Assembly (NCBI GenBank): GCA_003222065.1
Contig: QHUV01000072.1
Span: 1-11,201 of the forward strand
Length of the DNA stretch: 11,201 nucleotides
Reading direction: 5' to 3'
Origin: Gemmatimonadota bacterium
GTDB taxonomy: Bacteria > Gemmatimonadota > Gemmatimonadetes > Gemmatimonadales > Gemmatimonadaceae
The notes beneath the pieces are model-generated. The model saw only the letters and a program-made list of their open reading frames with translations, was not told where the DNA came from and did no database searches. How positions within the stretch are numbered: position 1 is the first letter of the stretch; every line of letters begins with the position of its first letter. Made by a program: the position numbers and the translations under genes. Positions 7,898 to 11,201 of the stretch are shown here, in pieces.

Positions 7898-8919
7898 CCA
7901 GCAGCCTTCTCGGCTTCATGCCGGTCGTACGCGCGCACGATGTCGCGCACGAGGCGATGGCGTACGACGTCACCCTCGTCGAAGTAGTGAAAGCCGATCC
8001 CGTCGATGCCAGGAAGGATCCGTTCGACCTGCAAGATTCCGGATTCCTCCTTCTTGGGCAAATCGACCTGCGTCTTGTCGCCAGTGATGACCATCTTCGA
8101 GCTCACGCCGAGCCGAGTCAGCAACATCTTCATTTGCACCGCGGTCGCGTTCTGCGCCTCATCGACGATCACGAACGCGTCGCCTAACGTGCGACCGCGC
8201 ATGAACGCGAGCGGCGCGATCTCGATCGTTCGGGTCTCGAGTGCACGCTGAATCCGTTCGAACGGCATCATCTCGTCGAGGGCGTCGTAGAGGGGCCGCA
8301 AGTAGGGGTCCACTTTCGCCTGCATGTCCCCCGGCAAAAAGCCGAGGCTCTCCCCTGCCTCCACGGCCGGCCGCGCCAGCACGATTCGCCTAACGCGCTT
8401 CCGCGTTAACGCGTCTACCGCGGCGGCGACGGCAAGATAGGTCTTGCCCGTGCCAGCCGGCCCAATGCCAACGACGATGTCGTTCTCCTGCATCTTGCGG
8501 AGGTACTCGGCCTGACCTGGCGTCTTCGCCTGAATGACGCGGCGGATGCCGGGCAGCGCGATGCGCTGCGCGTCGACGGCCACGCCGCCGTTGGCGTCGC
8601 TGCCGAAGTCCTCGTCATAGTCGCCGTTGTCGCGCGCGTCGCCGCCACGCCGCCGATCGATCTCGTCGCTCAGGCGCAAGACATCGTCCGCCGTGAGCTC
8701 GAGACGCTGTCGCGCGGCGTCGAGCATCCGGCGAGCGATGTTCGCCGCGCGCTCCACGAAGTCCAATGGGCCTGTAATGCTCAACGTGTCGCCTCGTAAG
8801 GCGACCTTCACGCCGCCGATGCGCGACAGCTCGATGAGGTTGCCGTCGTTGACGCCGGCGAGCGTCAAGAGGTCGGCACCTTCCGTGTTTAGCTTTTGCG
8901 TAATGCTTCCGTCGCTCAC
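7894..8919 (-). CDS. phoH: PhoH-like P-loop ATPase
   Basis: A 341-residue protein of the usual PhoH-like length. Residues 1-70 form the N-terminal RNA-binding-like (KH-type) region. A charged, Asp/Gly-rich linker follows at about 88-112 and looks disordered. The ATPase domain covers about 125-335 with Walker A GPAGTGKT (153-160), the LARPAVEAGE-LGFLPGD segment (181-198), Walker B FVIVDEAQN (249-257), and the sensor-like ITGDKTQVDLP (278-288). PhoH-like proteins are helicase-related ATPases tied to RNA metabolism, and their genes accompany ybeY. The start is GTG at 8919, overlapping the aspS stop (GTGA); the stop overlaps the pgpH ATG. The precise biochemical role is not settled for the family. 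Confidence 0.95.
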   Translation of the reverse strand: MSDGSITQKLNTEGADLLTLAGVNDGNLIELSRIGGVKVALRGDTLSITGPLDFVERAANIARRMLDAARQRLELTADDVLRLSDEIDRRRGGDARDNGDYDEDFGSDANGGVAVDAQRIALPGIRRVIQAKTPGQAEYLRKMQENDIVVGIGPAGTGKTYLAVAAAVDALTRKRVRRIVLARPAVEAGESLGFLPGDMQAKVDPYLRPLYDALDEMMPFERIQRALETRTIEIAPLAFMRGRTLGDAFVIVDEAQNATAVQMKMLLTRLGVSSKMVITGDKTQVDLPKKEESGILQVERILPGIDGIGFHYFDEGDVVRHRLVRDIVRAYDRHEAEKAAG

Positions 8920-10706
8920 GTCCCGGGCTCCTCGATGCGGATGTGAAGCTCCTTCAGGTCCTCACGCGGCACGGCGGACGGCGCGCCCTCGAACAGCGCG
9001 CGCGCCGCCGTCGTCTTCGGAAATGCAATCACGTCGCGCAGCGACGCGGCGCCGGCGAGTTGCATCGCGATCCGATCGAAGCCGAACGCAATGCCGCCGT
9101 GCGGCGGCGCCCCGGCGCGCAGTCCCTCCAGCAGAAAGCCGAAGCGGGCGCTCGCCGTCGCTTCATCGATGCCAAGCAGCGAGAAGATGCGCGATTGCAG
9201 CGCTGGATCACTGATACGAATACTGCCCCCCCCGAGTTCGGTGCCGTTCAGCACGACGTCGTACGCTCGCGCGCGTACCGTCTCCGGCGCGCTGTCGAGC
9301 TTCGCGACATCCGCCGGGTGGGGCGCCGTGAACGGGTGATGCACCGCCGCCAAGCGACCGGTGCCCGGGTCTCGCTCGAATAGCGGAAAGTCCGTCACCC
9401 AGAGAAAGCTTCTCACGTCCTCCTTGACGAGCGCGAGCCGGCGTCCCACGTCTTGACGCACGCGATCCAGTGCGGGACTCGAAACATGGTTCGGCCCCGC
9501 CACCAATAGCGCCAGGTCGCCCTCCCCCAGGGCGAGCTGCGTTGCTGCACCGTCATGCAGGAATTTCGCCGCCGGTCCTTCGAGCTGGCCGTTCGTGCGT
9601 TTGAGTCTAACCAAACCGCCTGCGCCGGCACTCTTTGCGCTCGCCTCGAGCTCGTCCAGTTGCTTCCGACTGAGCCCCGACCCGCCAGGGACGCGGATGC
9701 CACGGACCCGCCCGCCCTGGGCGATCGCGGCGCGCGCGATCGTGAACTCCGTGTCGCGAAACACATCGCTCGCGTCGAAGATCTCCAGTTCGTACCGAAG
9801 ATCGGGCCGGTCCGAGCCGTAGCGTTCCATGGCATCCGCATAGCTCATACGTCGGAACGATGCGGGAACCTCAAGTCCAGCCTCGCCCCACAGTGCGGCG
9901 ATCAAGCCCTCGGTAAGGGCGACGATATCGTCCTGGTCAATGAACGAGGCTTCGATATCGATCTGTGTGAATTCCGGCTGGCGGTCGACGCGCAGGTCTT
10001 CGTCGCGGAAGCACCTCGCGATTTGGAAGTAGCGATCGAACCCCGCCACCATGAGCAGTTGCTTATACAGTTGCGGCGACTGCGGCAACGCGTAGAACTC
10101 GCTCGCATGAACCCGGCTCGGCACCAAGTAGTCCCGCGCGCCCTCAGGCGTGGGTTTGGTGAGAATCGGAGTCTCGACTTCGAGAAAGCCGCGATCGCTC
10201 AGGAATTTCCGCGACGTCTGCATCAACCGATGTCGCAGGATGATGTTCTCCTGCAGCTCGGGGCGGCGCAGATCCAGGTAACGGTGGCGCAGCCGCAGCT
10301 CCTCAGCGGGAAGCGGCTCGCCGCGCACCCGCGCCACGGGAATCGCTGGGGCCACCGATGGGCCGACGATCTTGAGGCTCTTCGCCCGGACCTCGACGTC
10401 GCCCGTTGGAAGCTCATGGTTCCGCATCTCGGTCGGGCGTGCGACGACCTCGCCTTCGACGAGCACGACGCTCTCCGGTCCAAGCGTGGCGGCGAGACTG
10501 ACGGTTTCCGATGACGTAAAACGCGGGTCGAATGAGATCTGTATGAGACCGGTACGGTCACGTAGATCGACGAACACCAGCTCACCAAGGTCGCGTTTTC
10601 GATGTACCCAGCCACCGAGGCGCACCTCAGCCCCGGCGTCGGCGGCGCGTAGCGCACCGCAAGTGTGAGTGCGAATTGTGGTCGCTAATGAAGGAGATGC
10701 CGGCAT
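8916..10706 (-). CDS. aspS: Aspartyl-tRNA synthetase, bacterial type
   Basis: A class IIb aminoacyl-tRNA synthetase that charges tRNA-Asp (also tRNA-Asn if non-discriminating). The 596-residue product has the complete bacterial layout: an anticodon-binding OB fold (about 13-115, GGWVHRKRDLG, VFVDLRDRTGL), motif 1 (about 168-182, FLSDRGFLEVETPIL), the PTPEGARDYLVPSR and ALPQSPQLYKQ segments, motif 2 (FRDEDLRVDRQPEF, 233-246), the GAD insertion (about 300-420), LNGTELGGGSIR (486-497), and motif 3 (GGIAFGFDRIAM, 538-549). Leu40 follows RD, where a known non-discriminating enzyme has His; that hints at a discriminating enzyme but is weak evidence. The ATG at 10706 has no clear Shine-Dalgarno sequence upstream. 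It is the first gene of the train, and its stop overlaps phoH. An 8-G run (9226-9233) encodes the conserved GGG. Confidence 0.98.
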   Translation of the reverse strand: MPASPSLATTIRTHTCGALRAADAGAEVRLGGWVHRKRDLGELVFVDLRDRTGLIQISFDPRFTSSETVSLAATLGPESVVLVEGEVVARPTEMRNHELPTGDVEVRAKSLKIVGPSVAPAIPVARVRGEPLPAEELRLRHRYLDLRRPELQENIILRHRLMQTSRKFLSDRGFLEVETPILTKPTPEGARDYLVPSRVHASEFYALPQSPQLYKQLLMVAGFDRYFQIARCFRDEDLRVDRQPEFTQIDIEASFIDQDDIVALTEGLIAALWGEAGLEVPASFRRMSYADAMERYGSDRPDLRYELEIFDASDVFRDTEFTIARAAIAQGGRVRGIRVPGGSGLSRKQLDELEASAKSAGAGGLVRLKRTNGQLEGPAAKFLHDGAATQLALGEGDLALLVAGPNHVSSPALDRVRQDVGRRLALVKEDVRSFLWVTDFPLFERDPGTGRLAAVHHPFTAPHPADVAKLDSAPETVRARAYDVVLNGTELGGGSIRISDPALQSRIFSLLGIDEATASARFGFLLEGLRAGAPPHGGIAFGFDRIAMQLAGAASLRDVIAFPKTTAARALFEGAPSAVPREDLKELHIRIEEPGT

Positions 10707-10742
10707 CAGAGATGTTCAGGCGTGGTGCCAAAAGCTGCGTCG

Positions 10743-10748
10743 AGTATA
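10743..10748 (-). promoter_or_regulatory. Candidate -10 element for the aspS operon
   Basis: The minus strand reads TATACT, five of six matches to the TATAAT consensus and unusually AT-rich for this region. It ends 36 bases before the aspS ATG, which would give a leader of roughly 25-30 bases. No convincing -35 hexamer lies 16-18 bases upstream, so the call is tentative. Confidence 0.35.
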
Positions 10749-10801
10749 CGATCGCCTGGACGCAGCGGGCCTCGCTCAGCGACGAGCACGAGCTCGGCGT
10801 G

Positions 10802-10824
10802 CGCGCGCGAATTGTCGGCGCGCG
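10802..10824. repeat. Short GC-rich inverted repeat (7-bp arms, 9-base loop)
   Basis: CGCGCGC at 10802-10808 pairs with GCGCGCG at 10818-10824 around the loop GAATTGTCG. No T-run follows on the plus strand and no A-run that would make a terminator on the minus strand, so it is not a classic terminator. It lies upstream of the candidate aspS -10 and could be a protein-binding site or chance in GC-rich sequence. Confidence 0.4.
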
Positions 10825-11031
10825 AAAGCGAGGCTGGCGGGGATTTCGCGGACCGGCCCATTTGCGGGAACTGCAGACCAACGCAAGTGCGTCCCGACGT
10901 TGTGGCCGCGGTCAGAATGAGCCCGTCGGATGTCGCGGCGCATCCGCCAAGGGAGCGCATGCTGCTTCGCTAAAGGGACCATTCGTGCGCTGAAGTCTAA
11001 TTGTGACGCGAAGTTAATGGTAGAGCGTCGC

Positions 11032-11060
11032 TTGACCCTCCTTCCACACCTGAGTAGCCT
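11032..11060 (+). promoter_or_regulatory. Candidate sigma-70-type promoter for the rlmN-like gene
   Basis: TTGACC at 11032-11037 (five of six to TTGACA) is followed after 17 bases by TAGCCT at 11055-11060 (three of six to TATAAT). Transcription would start near 11067, leaving about 19 bases of leader that contain the GGAG at 11073-11076. The -35 is good and the -10 poor. Confidence 0.35.
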
Positions 11061-11072
11061 CTAGGCGCAGAT

Positions 11073-11076
11073 GGAG
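11073..11076 (+). promoter_or_regulatory. Ribosome binding site deciding the rlmN-like start
   Basis: GGAG lies nine bases before the ATG at 11086. The earlier in-frame ATG at 11071 overlaps this GGAG and has no comparable site of its own, so 11086 is the preferred start. Confidence 0.5.
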
Positions 11077-11085
11077 TCGATCAGA

Positions 11086-11201
11086 ATGAGTGCGACGTCC
11101 CCGAAGAACCGAGAGAACCTCCTGAACATTACGCTGGCCGCGGCGGAGGCGCGGTTGCGCGAATTCTTTACGCAGGCGGGCTTACCCGTCTATCGCGCCA
11201 A
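11086..11201 (+). CDS. rlmN: Probable dual-specificity RNA methyltransferase RlmN, N-terminal fragment (runs off the right edge)
   Basis: Only the first 38 residues are inside the window. The sequence ENLLNITLAAAEARL followed by REFFTQAGLPVYRA fits the RlmN N-terminus, a short 'NLLgLtleeleefl...GepaYRAkQi' helical domain that precedes the radical-SAM barrel. RlmN methylates C2 of A2503 in 23S rRNA and A37 in some tRNAs. The catalytic CxxxCxxC motif lies outside the window, so the call rests on this N-terminal pattern only. ATG 11086 is chosen over ATG 11071 because of the GGAG spacing. It is divergent from aspS and may share the intergenic control region. Confidence 0.65.
   Translation, partial: MSATSPKNRENLLNITLAAAEARLREFFTQAGLPVYRA

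Larger units (their letters stand above)
316..8395. repeat. Dispersed octamer CGTTAGGC / GCCTAACG, eight exact copies
   Basis: Exact copies are at 316-323, 867-874 and 6923-6930 (CGTTAGGC on plus) and at 4041-4048, 4657-4664, 5848-5855, 8182-8189 and 8388-8395 (GCCTAACG on plus). A one-base variant (CGTTAGGT) is at 6563-6570. At about 65% GC I estimate fewer than one copy by chance in 11.2 kb counting both strands. All copies are inside genes, in both orientations relative to the coding strand, and fall in different codon phases: V-R as GTT AGG (4041, 5848, 8388), L-G as TTA GGC (4657, 8182), L-T as CTA ACG (316, 6923) and P-N as CCT AAC (867). Protein coding therefore does not explain them. 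Confidence 0.7.
10707..11085. promoter_or_regulatory. Divergent intergenic region between aspS and the rlmN-like gene
   Basis: About 380 bases separate two divergently read genes. No open frame here has a recognisable protein, and the short frames present have arginine-rich compositions typical of GC-rich noise. No tRNA, T-box or riboswitch signature was recognised. The region must hold the promoters for both directions; candidates are given separately. It also holds a GC-rich inverted repeat at 10802-10824. Confidence 0.6.

Noticed and set aside
9226..9233. Run of eight C (G on the coding strand), a possible phase-variable tract in aspS.
   Set aside because: It encodes the conserved GGG of the LGGGSIR motif in an essential gene, so a switch is implausible.
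9555..10514. Long plus-strand open frame (319 codons) opposite aspS.
   Set aside because: It is a mirror of aspS codon structure, with no family features, start signal or ribosome binding site.
10801..10830. Intrinsic terminator at the GC-rich inverted repeat.
   Set aside because: No T-run follows on either strand, and its location between divergent genes does not call for a terminator.
10669..10993. Several small overlapping frames upstream of aspS on both strands.
   Set aside because: They overlap each other, are rich in Arg/Ala/Ser, lack ribosome binding sites and match no known family.
10707..11085. T-box or tRNA-like regulatory leader for aspS.
   Set aside because: No T-box core or tRNA-like fold was recognised, and the candidate -10 leaves too short a leader.

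Overview
The window is a dense, GC-rich (about 60-65% by eye) bacterial chromosomal segment. Almost all of it is one minus-strand gene train read from about 10.7 kb down to the left edge. I infer a Gram-negative-type, high-GC bacterium. Gemmatimonadota is my tentative guess from codon style and gene content, and the sequence alone does not prove it. No tRNA, rRNA, CRISPR array, prophage or IS element was seen.

Layout in transcription order on the minus strand: aspS (aspartyl-tRNA synthetase), phoH (PhoH-like ATPase), a 7TM-HD phosphohydrolase of the PgpH family (predicted cyclic-di-AMP phosphodiesterase), ybeY (rRNA endonuclease/maturation factor), a complete CorC/HlyC-type CNNM-CBS membrane protein, a second CorC-type protein that breaks off inside its second CBS domain, meaB (G-protein chaperone of B12-dependent acyl-CoA mutases), the catalytic subunit of a B12-dependent acyl-CoA mutase, and the start of a class I SAM methyltransferase that leaves the window. 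Six junctions are 4-base ATGA or GTGA overlaps, and the mutase/methyltransferase junction has zero spacing (TGA then GTG). The genes therefore look co-transcribed and translationally coupled. The exception is the corC2/meaB junction, where an apparent deletion scar joins a truncated corC2 to a meaB that has lost its normal start.

About 380 bases upstream of aspS form a divergent intergenic region. Beyond it, a plus-strand gene begins at the right edge; its first 38 residues look like RlmN, the 23S rRNA/tRNA adenine-C2 methyltransferase. The left part of the train is conserved housekeeping (translation, ribosome maturation, nucleotide signalling, membrane CBS proteins). The tail is acyl-CoA carbon-skeleton metabolism.

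The main points of interest are: (1) the corC2/meaB junction; (2) active-site residues in the mutase that match isobutyryl-CoA mutase rather than methylmalonyl-CoA mutase; (3) an octamer, CGTTAGGC, present eight times in both orientations and in several reading phases, each time using codons that look rare here; (4) a GGGAAAAAG slippery-like tract exactly where a -1 shift would join corC2 to meaB. I did not find a clearly new defence or mobile system.
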